From: Chara braunii
Taxonomy: Eukaryota; Streptophyta; Charophyceae; Charales; Characeae
Length of the DNA stretch: 21,985 nucleotides
Direction of reading: 5' to 3'
Assembly (NCBI GenBank): GCA_003427395.1
Contig: BFEA01000167.1
Location: 961,918-983,902 of the forward strand
In this document: positions 10,201 to 18,038 of the stretch, one piece after another
Layout of the letters: the number at the start of each line of letters is the position of its first letter
Position numbering within the stretch: position 1 is the first letter of the stretch
Notes under the pieces: generated by a model
The model's database searches: none
What the model saw: only the letters and a program-made list of their open reading frames with translations
What the model was told of the DNA's origin: nothing
Position numbers and translations under genes: made by a program

Positions 10201-11383
10201 ATAACAGACGATGAAGGCGCTCCCTTTTTGCTGGAAAGGAAGCCAGGAGCTTTTGGGCTAAGCTGGGCCCAGAAAGGTATCTCCTTGGTTGGAGACCTAT
10301 GGGATGCAGGCACAAACCAGTGGAAACCAGACGCACACCTCCGAGAGGTGTTGAGACAGCTCCCCTTGAAAGAAGAACGCGCACAGAAGCTTAGAGCAGC
10401 TATCCCCGATGAATGGAAGTGTCTGCTGGGTCCGGAAGGGATTGATCCGCCAGGAACATGGTACAAGTGGGACAATGGCGAGGAAGAGTGGTACTGCAGA
10501 CTCGAGAGCTGGTTTGAGGATGGGTCAGGCCGCTGTTGGTTGGAGACGTATAAACGGGTGAAGGCTTTCTCCCCCACGCTGCAGAGAGTGGGGATGCACT
10601 TCCAATATGGACTGAGGAACTTAACAGAGGTAAGGGTCAGACTGCAGGAGCCTGAGGAGAGAGGCCTCCCAATGGTTCTGCAGTTGGTGGCAAACGGGAC
10701 TCCTTTAAAAGACCTGAGGATCGACGCTGCAACATGGGGATGGAGGATTAACGAGGAGCTGGCCACAGGACTGGAAAACCTCAGCGCAAAACTGATCTCA
10801 AAGAAGAACGGGGATAGTCTCTCCAACACGGAGATTGTACAGCATCGGTGGAGCAGGTCAGCTCCAACATTGACTTCCCCAACGTAGCTGGAACTTAACA
10901 GACTGTGGACTCAGTTGAAATACATCCCCTCACAGAAACTAGCATCGCTTCTGCGCCCGATCGAGGAAATGGTGGAGGTGGTGGGAGATGCACTGGAGAA
11001 GGTTTGCAGGACAAGCAGATCTCACAGGGGAAAGGTGGGTATTGCTGGGCGTGGTCCCCCAGTCAAGGAGCATATCAGAGGGGTGGGGCTATGTGGCCCA
11101 GGTGGGACGCGCTATTATGCTATGGGTCATTTGGTTGGATCGAAACAGCCTTCGATTCCAGGGTGAATCCCTCTCGGAAACCCAGGCAGAAGCTACCTTC
11201 CTATCACTACTGGCCACCGCAATTCAAGCAGACTGGTCACGACGGGTGGTACAGGCAGACAGAATGGAAGGGCGGCGCTGGTTCCAGGGAACCTGGGGCT
11301 TGGGCTTGGCCCACATCTCCCCAGAAGGAAAGCTGGTCTTGGGGAATTGGCTTACAGGTAGGCATAGGGAAGGGGGACAGTAG
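7296..11383 (+). pseudogene. LINE ORF2: endonuclease + reverse transcriptase, broken
   Basis: ORF2 cuts target DNA and copies the element RNA from the nick. It begins with VQIATWNVRGLG, with no in-frame ATG before it, and shifts frame at an A/G run near 7350. Endonuclease: QETKL (Glu at 7411), GGVAILV, VYAPN, AGDCN (Asp 7717, Asn 7723), YTWIG, RRLDFFLVS and SDHKPV (7978), so the catalytic residues are present. After a shift near 8390 comes the RT: GKAPRDDRLPVEFF (normally GKAPGDDG), N*RPISLLN with TGA at 8907 replacing the usual Trp, DQGAFVRGRSI, LLLDLE, RQGCPLTPLLF (9249) and LADD (9378-9389). KAYDR-type residues after LDLE are missing. A shift near 9757 leads into the C-terminal region, which has a TAG at 10885 and a shift near 10990; ILMIQE and LWVIWLDRN-type motifs mark the ends. 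No RNase H domain was seen. Confidence 0.9.
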
Positions 11384-11843
11384 GGGAGTAGAGGGGTAAA
11401 CCATGTGCACTCTGTTTCAGTCGGCAACCGCAGTGGGTTGCAAACGGGTAGGTTGGGAAGGGAGAGTGCCAGGGAGGGATGGAACATTGGGGTGTTCCGC
11501 TCGGTCAGGTTTAGGCCGGGGACCTACCATTTTAGGTCTGTGTATTAGGAATAGGGTATGTAGGGGACGAATAGGTCGCCTAGGGTAGGACATAGTAGGA
11601 ATTGGTTAGCAGCTTGGAAGTAGACAGTTGAGTTGCGAAGAGAGAGCTAAATTGGTCGATGCGGTCTACAATAAGAATTGATGAAAATAGGAGTACACTG
11701 TCTGAAGAAGAATTCCTTTTGGCTCGCAGAGTACAACAATTACTCTAAGCTAAACCGGCTGATGCTGCCGGGATAACTCCGGGTTGAATTGTGAGGTCCC
11801 TGGCCTCAAGTGAATTTGTTTGGAATATAATGACTGTATAATT
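11384..11843 (+). other. LINE 3' untranslated region
   Basis: About 460 bp follow the ORF2 stop and run into the poly(A) tail. There is no open frame of note. The last 100 bases ('GATGCTGCCGGGATAACTCC', 'GGAATATAATGACTGTATAA') would be the best probe for other copies of this family. Confidence 0.7.
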
Positions 11844-11861
11844 AAAAAAAAAAAAAAAAAA
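11844..11861 (+). repeat. LINE poly(A) tail
   Basis: Eighteen consecutive A residues end the element, immediately followed by the right copy of the target duplication. Confidence 0.85.
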
Positions 11862-11873
11862 GATTTTCCCGCC
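11860..11873 (+). repeat. Probable LINE target-site duplication, right copy
   Basis: AAGATTTTCCCGCC overlaps the last two A residues of the tail and pairs with 4685-4698 (one mismatch). Confidence 0.55.
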
Positions 11874-12232
11874 TGCCGTGGTGTCGCTCAGTATCATTTT
11901 CTGCTATTAAACCTTGCATGTGGGTCGAGCCCCCTGGCGACACAGAAGAGTCTCTTTGATTCTGATGCTCTGTGTAGGGGACGAATCGGTGGTCGCAGGA
12001 GTTCCTCGGCGCGCCAAGTTTGACCCTGGGCAGCCATCAAATATCCGACAGTGGTACGGCGTATTTGGGCCCCCGTTACGGCAGCGGGTGGTCCTGCGAA
12101 AGGGGTGGAGAAGAGTGTGCACGGGACTGGGTGGTTTGTGGACCGCGGGTGGCGGGTAATGGGCTTGAGGGAAGGAGGTATGGGTGCGTAGATAGGTGTG
12201 AGCATCAACGGGGACTGAAGCGTTGTAACTTC

Positions 12233-12270
<38 letters not shown>

Positions 12271-12369
12271 AGACAGAGAGAGAGAGAGAGGTGGGGAGGG
12301 GTGGAACTAAACGGGGGGGGGGGGGGGGAGGAATTGAGACCGTTGAAGGGAGAGGCGGGCTAATCAACC
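11874..12369 (+). promoter_or_regulatory. Upstream region of the VHS gene (promoter/5'UTR, inferred)
   Basis: Between the LINE and the first ATG of the VHS exon no gene is supported. The stretch is GC-rich and contains a (TG)n run (about 12234-12268), a GA run, and a G-run of about 16-18 bases (12314-12331), the last 40-50 bp before the ATG. The promoter role is inferred only from position; no TATA box was identified with confidence. The LINE lies about 500 bp upstream in the same orientation. Confidence 0.35.
12234..12290 (+). repeat. (TG)n/(GA)n microsatellite
   Basis: An uninterrupted TG run of about 17 units is followed by GAGAGACAGAGAGAGAGAG. Confidence 0.9.
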
Positions 12370-12491
12370 ATGTTTCAGGTAGCCGTGACTCCAGTATCAG
12401 CGTTAGTGGATAAGGCAACGAGTGAGTTGCTGATTCGGCCGGATTGGAGAGCGAACATCCAATTATGTGATGTTCTTAACACCGATTCTGC
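12370..12491 (+). CDS. First exon, VHS-domain protein (TOM1-like/TOL type)
   Basis: The ATG-initiated exon encodes MFQVAVTPVSALVDKATSEL followed by LIRPDWRANIQLCDVLNTDS and ends in phase 2 at C|GTATGT (GT at 12492). The pattern (A)LV.KATSE.L..PDW..N..LCD.+N.D matches the N-terminal helices of VHS domains, most closely plant TOM1-like proteins, where PDW and (I/L)CD are highly conserved. In that family VHS is followed by GAT, and the proteins bind ubiquitinated membrane cargo and act as an ESCRT-0 substitute at endosomes. Only the first ~41 residues are here. I searched by eye downstream on the plus strand and found no continuation, so the first intron would exceed 9.4 kb, or this is an orphan exon. 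A (CT)43 tract follows 85 bp after the donor. Confidence 0.7.
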
Positions 12492-12574
12492 GTATGTTTC
12501 TGAACTCTTATTGTCTGTGTGGATTGGGGGATGGTTTCTCTCATTTTTCCTTTTCACCCAGCCTCTTCCTGGAG

Positions 12575-12665
<91 letters not shown>

Positions 12666-13080
12666 TCGTGCCTCCATTTTATGTCCAGATGCTACTGAGG
12701 CATTCTTTACTCTCAGGATTTTCTATCCCCCGCCCCCCTCTTCTCTATTCCCCCTTTTGCGTTCCTCCTCGTCTCATTCTTTTCGCGTTCAGCTCCTCTC
12801 CATCCCGTCCGCTTAGATTCAGGGATCCATCCATGTGGCGTGACAGCGTGGCGTTGGTTTGTCACGGCCACGACGGATTAGTTAAGGTCCCCCAGCCGAA
12901 CAACGCCGTCTTGACATTCTCAATGTTAACCTTTTTTTTTTGTCTTGAAAAGGGCATGCCCGTGAGCGTGGTGTCAACGTTCTATTCTTTTTCCTTTTTT
13001 TTTCCTTTTTTTTTGGTTTCCTTTTTCTCAATGTTCTTCTCCCCCCCCCCCTCCCCCCCGTTCTCTGACTCCGAACACCC
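12492..13080 (+). other. Intron-like sequence after the VHS exon
   Basis: No coding signal. It starts with the GTATGT donor, then holds the (CT)43 tract, more pyrimidine-rich sequence, and a hairpin at 12835-12871 (GTGGCGTGACA against TGTCACGGCCAC, one bulge). Poly(T) and poly(C) runs follow at 12931-13065. It may be the start of intron 1 of the VHS gene. Confidence 0.5.
12576..12661 (+). repeat. (CT)43 microsatellite
   Basis: Forty-three perfect CT units, the longest pure dinucleotide run in the window. Such polypyrimidine/polypurine tracts can form triplex DNA and are common in 5' introns and leaders of plant genes. Length is likely to vary between individuals or to be wrong in the assembly. 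Confidence 0.95.
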
Positions 13081-13083
13081 TTA

Positions 13084-13248
13084 GGGCCTCGCCACACCAT
13101 GGTCGAAACGAAAAACGTCCGACTGCATGTTTGCACAGGGACTGGTCAGATGCATTCATTACTATGACTAGTAACGGATGCATCTGATCACTATCTGGGG
13201 AAGATGCACTCGTACTTTTCTTGTTTCGACAGTGGTGTGGCGAGGCCC
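13084..13248. mobile_element. 165-bp MITE, Tourist/PIF-Harbinger-like
   Basis: Terminal inverted repeats begin GGGCCTCGCCACACCA (13084) and end, on the opposite strand, with the same 16 bases (13233-13248). Similarity continues with a few mismatches through 'GTCGAAAC' for about 45 bp. The element is flanked by TTA on both sides (13081-13083 and 13249-13251), the 3-bp duplication typical of PIF/Harbinger elements. A second perfect palindrome lies inside (TCAGATGCAT at 13146-13155, ATGCATCTGA at 13178-13187). It has no coding capacity, so mobility would need a transposase supplied elsewhere. The host sequence is the local '(G)AACACCCTTA' repeat, whose TTA it used as target. Confidence 0.8.
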
Positions 13249-13266
13249 TTACCCGTGTTCCCAATT

Positions 13267-13700
13267 TGGTATGAGTGTGTTCTCTGCTGCAAATATACCC
13301 TTAAGGTCCTTACCCCTGTCCTCTTGTCCTCTTGTGCTAAACACCCTTATCCGTATCATTTGTCTGTCTCTGAACACTCTATCCATACATATCCTTTGTA
13401 CCTAGACACCCTTAATCCGTACGTATCCTCTCAAATAGGGCCCTAGTTGCACCACTCACCATCCGCCAACATTGAATGCATCTTCTGAATCTTGGTGGAT
13501 GGCGAGTGGGGCAACTAGGCCCCAGGACACCCTTACCCATGCATATCCTCAGAATCTGAACACCCTTATCCGCTGAATCTGGACGCAGCTATTCATATCC
13601 TCTCTGCCATTTCTTGGTTCTTCTCTTTGAACATCCGTATCCATAGCTGGCGACTCTGAACACCCTTATTGGAGCTGGACACACCCTTGTCCTCTGAATC
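13267..13700 (+). repeat. Degenerate 'GAACACCCTTATCC' minisatellite
   Basis: Motifs of the form GA(A)CACCCTTA[CTA]CC followed by a GTAT/GCATATCCTC segment and often TCTGAATCTG recur at uneven spacing (about 25-60 bp), for example near 13352, 13405, 13527, 13558 and 13658. The repeat also runs up to the left flank of the MITE (13070-13083). No gene. Confidence 0.6.
13438..13523. repeat. 86-bp foldback hairpin
   Basis: Arms of 32 bp (13438-13469 and 13492-13523), with 4 mismatches, surround a 22-nt loop. The arms start GGGCCCTAGTTGCACCACTC and end, on the other strand, GGGGCCTAGTTGCCCCACTC. One mismatch would be a G:U pair in RNA. No clear target duplication was seen. It may be a tiny MITE or a small-RNA precursor; it is unlike the MITE at 13084 in sequence. 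Confidence 0.75.
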
Positions 13701-13960
13701 TGGAGATGGTCGTTGTCTCCGTTCGAACGAACTTACACGTTCGATTCTACTCAGTCTGGATGACGTTATCTATATCTGGGTACTGTGAACACCTTCGGTG
13801 GAATCCTTCGACTTTCCTTTTTCCGCCCCTATGGTAGCTCGTTCTCTTCGTGTCTCTTCGAGCTCCTCTCTGTCCGCTCTCTGATGTTGAGCATGCTTCT
13901 CAGCCCATGCCTTTACTCCCCTCAGCGCTTCCCCCGGCCCCCCCCCCCGCGAACACACAC
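13701..13960. other. No gene recognised
   Basis: Mixed pyrimidine-leaning sequence. Short open frames here lack any recognisable motif. Confidence 0.4.
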
Positions 13961-13964
13961 TCGT

Positions 13965-14200
13965 CTCCCCTTTCACAGCTTATCATCACTTCCGTCGTCT
14001 TTATACCCTGTTCACGTCCTCCCTTTCACCCTCCTCCCTTAACACATACACCTGTCTCTTATACACATCTAGATGTGTATAAGAGACAGCACATACACAT
14101 CCCAGCCCCCCCCTTCACAGCCAATCACGACTTTCGCCGTCTTAATACCAGCCCCCCCCCTTTCACAGCTCATCACTACTTTCCGTCGTCGTAGTACTCT
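13965..14200 (+). repeat. Tandem 'TTTCACAGC.TATCA' repeat, three copies
   Basis: Copies at about 13970, 14112 and 14159 share a C-run, then (C)TTCACAGC[TC].ATCA, then CTTTC[CG].CGTC.T.[AG]TAC. The second and third are adjacent (about 45 bp); the first is separated from them by a CACATACAC-containing spacer now split by the adapter at 14052-14089. Confidence 0.65.
14052..14089. other. Nextera mate-pair junction adapter (artefact)
   Basis: CTGTCTCTTATACACATCT (14052-14070) is the 19-bp Tn5 mosaic end and is followed at once by its exact reverse complement (14071-14089). The 38-bp perfect palindrome is the circularisation junction of the Nextera mate-pair kit. A 9-bp direct repeat, CACATACAC, flanks it (14043-14051 and 14090-14098), as Tn5 insertion leaves. 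It is not biological sequence. The peptide SYTHLDVYKRQ read through it is an artefact. Confidence 0.97.
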
Positions 14201-14580
14201 TTTCAGACCCGTTCTCAACACCCTAGGTTCCTAGTTTATTCCCCCGCCCCTCCCGACCCTTCATGATCCCCTTTCAACTCTCTACCACCGGAGCACCCTT
14301 CTCGCACTCTCTCCTTTACACCCTCCTTCTCAATATCCTTGTCAACATCCGTTTATCTTTTGAATCACGCCCCCCTCCAATCACTTCCCAATCACGTTCT
14401 AGTCACTTTTTAATCACGTTCTAATCACCGATTTCCATCATCCATTTGTAATGAAACCGCTTTTCATCAATGATCTATATAGTCACAGCCTCTTGTCATG
14501 TTTCCTATTCGTTTTCTTTCTTCTTTTTTTCAAAGACTTCTCATTGTTCTTTCTTTTTTTTTTTTTGTATTTTTTCCCGC
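14201..14580 (+). repeat. Pyrimidine-rich region with 'AATCACGTTCTA' minisatellite
   Basis: AATCACG/AATCACTT/AGTCACTT units recur at 14363-14428. The rest is T/C-rich filler, with a T-run at 14552-14567. No gene was seen. Confidence 0.5.
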
Positions 14581-14585
14581 AGCAG

Positions 14586-14652
14586 GTTATAATTTTTCGT
14601 CTCGTTACTTTACTCAAGTTATAATATAATAATATTTCGTCTTGTTACTCTT
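14586..14652 (+). repeat. Direct repeat, two copies of about 32 bp
   Basis: GTTATAAT...TTTCGTC[TC][CT]GTTACT occurs at 14586 and again at 14618, the second copy with an extra AT stretch. Confidence 0.65.
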
Positions 14653-14936
14653 TGGCCACACCCGTGATCCTAGTCATCCTTCTGCTCAACTTCTCCTCGT
14701 TCTTGTCATCACCCTTGTCACCATCCTTCCTTTGCTTTTCTTTGGCCCTTCGTTACTCCCTTTCGGATCACTACTTTTCAGCGCACGCGCTGTTCTTGGC
14801 GCTAGTTTTTTCCAAGGGATGTCCGTGGAGTTTTTTTTTAGTTCTTCTCAAGGCTGAGGTCTTTGTTCAGTTCAAGATGATTTCGCGAAACACGTTACTG
14901 AAGAGCCTTTTTCACATACTCAACTCACTCTTACCT

Positions 14937-15008
14937 AAATTCTTTATCTGTCCTCTCAATACCACACTATTCAAATTCTTTATCTATCCTCTCATTACCA
15001 CACTATTC
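14937..15008 (+). repeat. Two tandem 36-bp units
   Basis: AAATTCTTTATCTGTCCTCT and the following 16 bases (14937-14972) repeat immediately (14973-15008) with two substitutions. Confidence 0.9.
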
Positions 15009-15228
15009 AACAGACTCGTACCGAAATTCTAAACTGTCCGCGCAGCAGTACACAGGCCGAAGGAACAGCTTGAGGCCCATCGGCTTGAGAAAAAGTGAGA
15101 GAAGGCATCAAAATCTAGTGGACCCCCATTACGTTGGTTCCAATTGATTCGAATCGGACACTTGCAGTGGCCATTGCTTGCGAGGGAAGTGGTGTTGGCC
15201 AGTAGTTGATTCTGGAGTTTTCTCAATC
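15009..15228. other. Unique sequence, nothing recognised
   Basis: Balanced composition, in contrast to the pyrimidine-rich flanks, but no open frame with recognisable motifs on either strand. It may be a remnant of an inserted element. Confidence 0.35.
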
Positions 15229-15760
15229 AACTCTCTCTCTCTCTCTCTCTCTTGAACGATAATCTCTCAGCAGTGGTCTTTTCCTCTCAAGGCTTCTATT
15301 AACACCCTTTCTCAACACAATTTGACACTCCAGATGTCAACACACCCTTTCTCAATATTCTCAACATTCTCAGCATTCTCTACACTTTCTACACTCTCTA
15401 CAGCCTGTGAACACTCCCAACTCTCTGTCAACAGTCTCCACTTCTCTCTACACTCTCTACACTCTACAGGGAAAAGACAGTAAGATCACCTCTACAAGAA
15501 AGACAGTTGCAGAAGGACTCGCTACGAGACCGTATCATACCGGATTACTTTCTACACTCTCATCACCCTCTACACTCTTTCTACACTCTCTCAACACTCT
15601 AAACACTCTCTGCACTCAATCGGAACACTCTCTCGACTCTTAGAACTCTCTGAGTACTCTCTCTGGACTTTCTCAACACACACTTTGAACTTTTTGAACA
15701 CTCTCTCGGACTTGAGAACACTTCTTTTCAACAACGCGTTTGTGAACTTTGTACCTCGAC
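15229..15760 (+). repeat. (CT)n run and 'CTCTCTACACT' minisatellite
   Basis: A (CT)11-12 run (15231-15253) is followed by several hundred bases built from short related units of the type TCAACA, CTCTCTACACT and TTTCTACACT. The array is interrupted at about 15470-15548 by non-repetitive sequence. No gene. Confidence 0.65.
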
Positions 15761-16616
15761 ACTGTTATTACCCATTCTTCTCTCCTTTCAACACCCTCCT
15801 TACCTTCTCTCTTCTCGACTCCTCAAGTCAAGTCCCCCTCTCTCTCTCTCGCTGACGAAATACTCTTTTGCTGAACTCTTATCCTCAAAACTTCTTCTCA
15901 AAGCTCTTCTCGGCGCTCCTCTTCTCACCTCTCTGGCTCTCAGCACTCTGTCTCTCAAACGCTCTTGCCTCTCAACACCGTTTTGATCATCGGTCTCCAC
16001 ACCCTCCTTATTGCTCCACTTCTTCCCCCCCGCTTTCCACCCCTCCCCCCTTCCGGCCTCCCCTCTTCTCCCCCCTTCGTCCTGATCACTCTCTTTGTGG
16101 ATCGCTCTTTCTGAACGCCATTCATTCACATGGCTCTGGGCATCCCCGCCTCTCAAGCAACGGTTGTCGGTATTCAATCCTGAGATGTTTTTGTGGCGTT
16201 GGCCCAATCACCCGCGTTTTCGATAAGGGAACGTAGCAGATCAGGTTAGTTCTTTTTTTTGTTAGTGACTTCGGGTCATTCTTCTTTTGTCAAAAATCTG
16301 ATTGGCGCTTGATCGTGGAATTTCGCTTTGACTCTCCACGCACCTCTCCTGCTACGTAGGCTGCAAATTTAGCACCCCCCAAAGTTTACGGATGATTGCC
16401 TGCCTGCCCTAAGAAGCGGGGGGGGGGGGGGGGTTGCTTTTGTTCATGGTGAGTCTTATTTTATTTGTGTTAAAAAAAAAAAAATTTGTGGTTTTCCGTT
16501 CATTTCTCAAGTCGATGACGGATGTTCGGAGTAATCGAACATATGGTGTTGGTGGGGTTCTGTCGGTAAATTAGGAGGGAAGTGGATTTCCATCAATGAT
16601 TGAAAAGAAAAATGTG
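15761..16616. other. Low-complexity pyrimidine region, then unassigned
   Basis: 15761-16090 is C/T-rich; the open frames on both strands there reflect composition. 16100-16616 is more balanced, with a T-run (16248), a G-run of about 18 (16420-16434) and an A-run (16471-16483). I found no gene, exon or element boundary that I can support. Confidence 0.4.
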
Positions 16617-16768
16617 GAGCATGACTTAGGGCTTACTTGCACGCACGAGTAGTTGAGCATGACTTAGGGCTTACTTGCACGCACGAGTAGTTGAGCATGA
16701 CTTAGGGCGTACTTGCACGCACGAGTAGTTGAGCATGACTTAGGGCTTACTTGCACGCACGAGTAGTT
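16617..16768 (+). repeat. Minisatellite, 4 x 38 bp
   Basis: Four head-to-tail units start GAGCATGACTTAGGGCTTAC at 16617, 16655, 16693 and 16731. They are identical except for one T-to-G change in unit 3. Such uniformity means a recent expansion or strong homogenisation. There are no spacers, so it is not a CRISPR-like array. Confidence 0.97.
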
Positions 16769-17017
16769 GGGTGCGTCGAGACCTACCGTAGTAGTCGTAA
16801 TCGCGGTCAGACACATCAAGGAAGTCCCTATTTTCAGGATGCCCTCGCCCCCCCCCCCCCCCCCCCCGCCCCCCCTTCTTTTTCTCACAGTGCATTCCGA
16901 AGTCTGTTGCACGTAGCATGCTTGCTTGCTTTCGTTTTGCCCCTGCCCTTCCCTCCACCTCCCCCGGAGGGGGCCAAAATTCGCGTGGAAGTGCGTTCAA
17001 CAGGTCTTGCGGTATTA
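16769..17017. other. Poly(C) tract and unassigned sequence
   Basis: A C-run of about 20 (16848-16867) with further C-runs; no supported gene. The end (17015-17040) already resembles the junction of the following tandem repeat. Confidence 0.4.
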
Positions 17018-17543
17018 CACTCAGGTGCTTCTGAAAAATTCACGAGTAATTAGGTGGTATCTTAACAGACGTCTGAACGTATCGATGGCGTTTTTTCTGC
17101 CATGTACTATGAATGATCCATGTGTTTTATTCGGGGGAAAACGGATGATCGATTCAAGGAGATGCGACACAATCTGCATTCTCCTTCTACAGGGACATTC
17201 GGAGGAAGCATGTATGTATCTTACTGCTTATACGATCAGATGCTTCTGGAAAATTCCTGAGTAATTAGACGTCTGAACGTATCGATGGCGGGTTTTCTGC
17301 CATATACTATGTATGATCCACGTGTTGTATTCGGGAGAACACGGATGATCGATTCAAGGAGATGCCATGAAATCTGCATTCTTTTTCTACGACGATCGCA
17401 GGAAGCATGTATGTATCTTACTGTTATTACGGTCAGATGCTTCTGGAAAATTCCTGAGTAATTAGGTGGTATTCCCATAGATGTCTGAACGTATCGATGG
17501 CGGGTTTTGTGTCATATATATACTAGTTTACATATTTATGATC
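17018..17543 (+). repeat. Tandem repeat, about 197-215 bp units
   Basis: AGTAATTAG starts units at 17045, 17260 and 17457. Each unit carries 'GTCTGAACGTATCGATGGCG'. The two full units also carry 'GATGATCGATTCAAGGAGAT', 'AGGAAGCATGTATGTATCTT' and 'CAGATGCTTCTGGAAAATTC'. Unit 3 runs into the palindrome at 17543-17674. The units differ by small indels and substitutions. Confidence 0.9.
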
Positions 17544-17674
17544 TATGCGTTCTATTAGGGGGAACACGGCCGACCGATCGATTCAAGGCGATGTCACTTG
17601 TCCCGACTCAATCTGAAAAGTGGCATCGCGTTGAATCGATCAGTCGTGCGTGTTCCCCCGAATAGAACGCATGG
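17543..17674. repeat. 132-bp palindrome, 57-bp arms
   Basis: Left arm 17543-17599 and right arm 17618-17674 are inverted copies with a few mismatches around an 18-nt loop. Both contain the repeat-unit segment GTTCTATT.GGGGGAACACG (inverted on the right) and GATTCAA. The left arm is the third unit of the preceding array, so the palindrome arose by inverted duplication inside the array. It could form a long hairpin RNA. Confidence 0.88.
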
Positions 17675-18038
17675 AGAAAGGAGTTGCGTTTAGGAGATAT
17701 GATCGAACTCGAATCCTTTTTTTTTATTTCTCCCCCCCCAACCCTTCGTTCAGAGGCCTGTTGTTATCTCTTCTGGTTTTGAGGCCACTGTCACGGACTT
17801 GACCCCTCAATCGGCGACTTGAGGGAGTCCCGTTTTTCCTCGAATGTTGGTGGTTCTGATGGATTGTTTTAGGAGGCAAGTCGACGTCTTTCGCCTGGGT
17901 CTATCGTGCCGGCATGAGTCAGATCGGTCTGTGTTACTCGGGTATTATACTTAGATACATGTTGGGAGAAATGTTTATATAGCCATACGACAATATTTAA
18001 AACATATATATAGAGTATATATGCATATGTATATCTAT
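17675..18038. other. Upstream region of the RING gene
   Basis: No gene was recognised. It includes a small hairpin (CCCTCAA/TTGAGGG near 17803-17825) and, just before the RING repeat, an AT-rich TATATATAGAGTATATATGC stretch (about 18003-18025) that could act as a core promoter. Promoter function is inference. Confidence 0.35.

Larger units (their letters stand above)
4699..11861 (+). mobile_element. Nearly full-length, inactivated L1-type LINE
   Basis: The order is 5'UTR, ORF1 (5270-7294), ORF2 (7296-11383), 3'UTR and an 18-nt poly(A) tail (11844-11861). A probable 14-bp target duplication flanks it. ORF2 has an AP-like endonuclease and a non-LTR reverse transcriptase, the layout of plant L1-type elements that copy by target-primed reverse transcription. 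There is no sign of 5' truncation, unusual for a LINE copy. It is inactive: shifts near 5335, 7010-7040, 7350, 8390, 9757 and 10990, in-frame stops at 6309, 8907 and 10885, and a deletion at 9122/9123. The 5' boundary rests only on the duplication; the 3' boundary is firm. Confidence 0.85.

Noticed and set aside
10194-10829. 211-codon minus-strand open frame
   Set aside because: It is antisense to the LINE ORF2 C-terminal region, whose plus-strand frame shows family-type motifs.
12396-12816. Continuous open frame through the CT repeat after the VHS segment
   Set aside because: (CT)n is open in every frame; the VHS similarity ends exactly at a GTATGT donor, so the exon is closed at 12491.
14052-14089. 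Natural Tn5-like insertion or perfect-palindrome MITE
   Set aside because: Exact identity to a commercial adapter junction, with no sequence between the two ends, makes a library artefact far more likely.
13850-14194. 114-codon plus-strand open frame
   Set aside because: It includes the mate-pair adapter (SYTHLDVYKRQ) and is created by it.
15868-16236. 122-codon plus-strand open frame
   Set aside because: Mostly P/S/L from C/T-rich DNA, with no conserved motif; the opposite strand is equally open.
16617-16768. CRISPR-like array
   Set aside because: Units are contiguous without spacers, in eukaryotic DNA.
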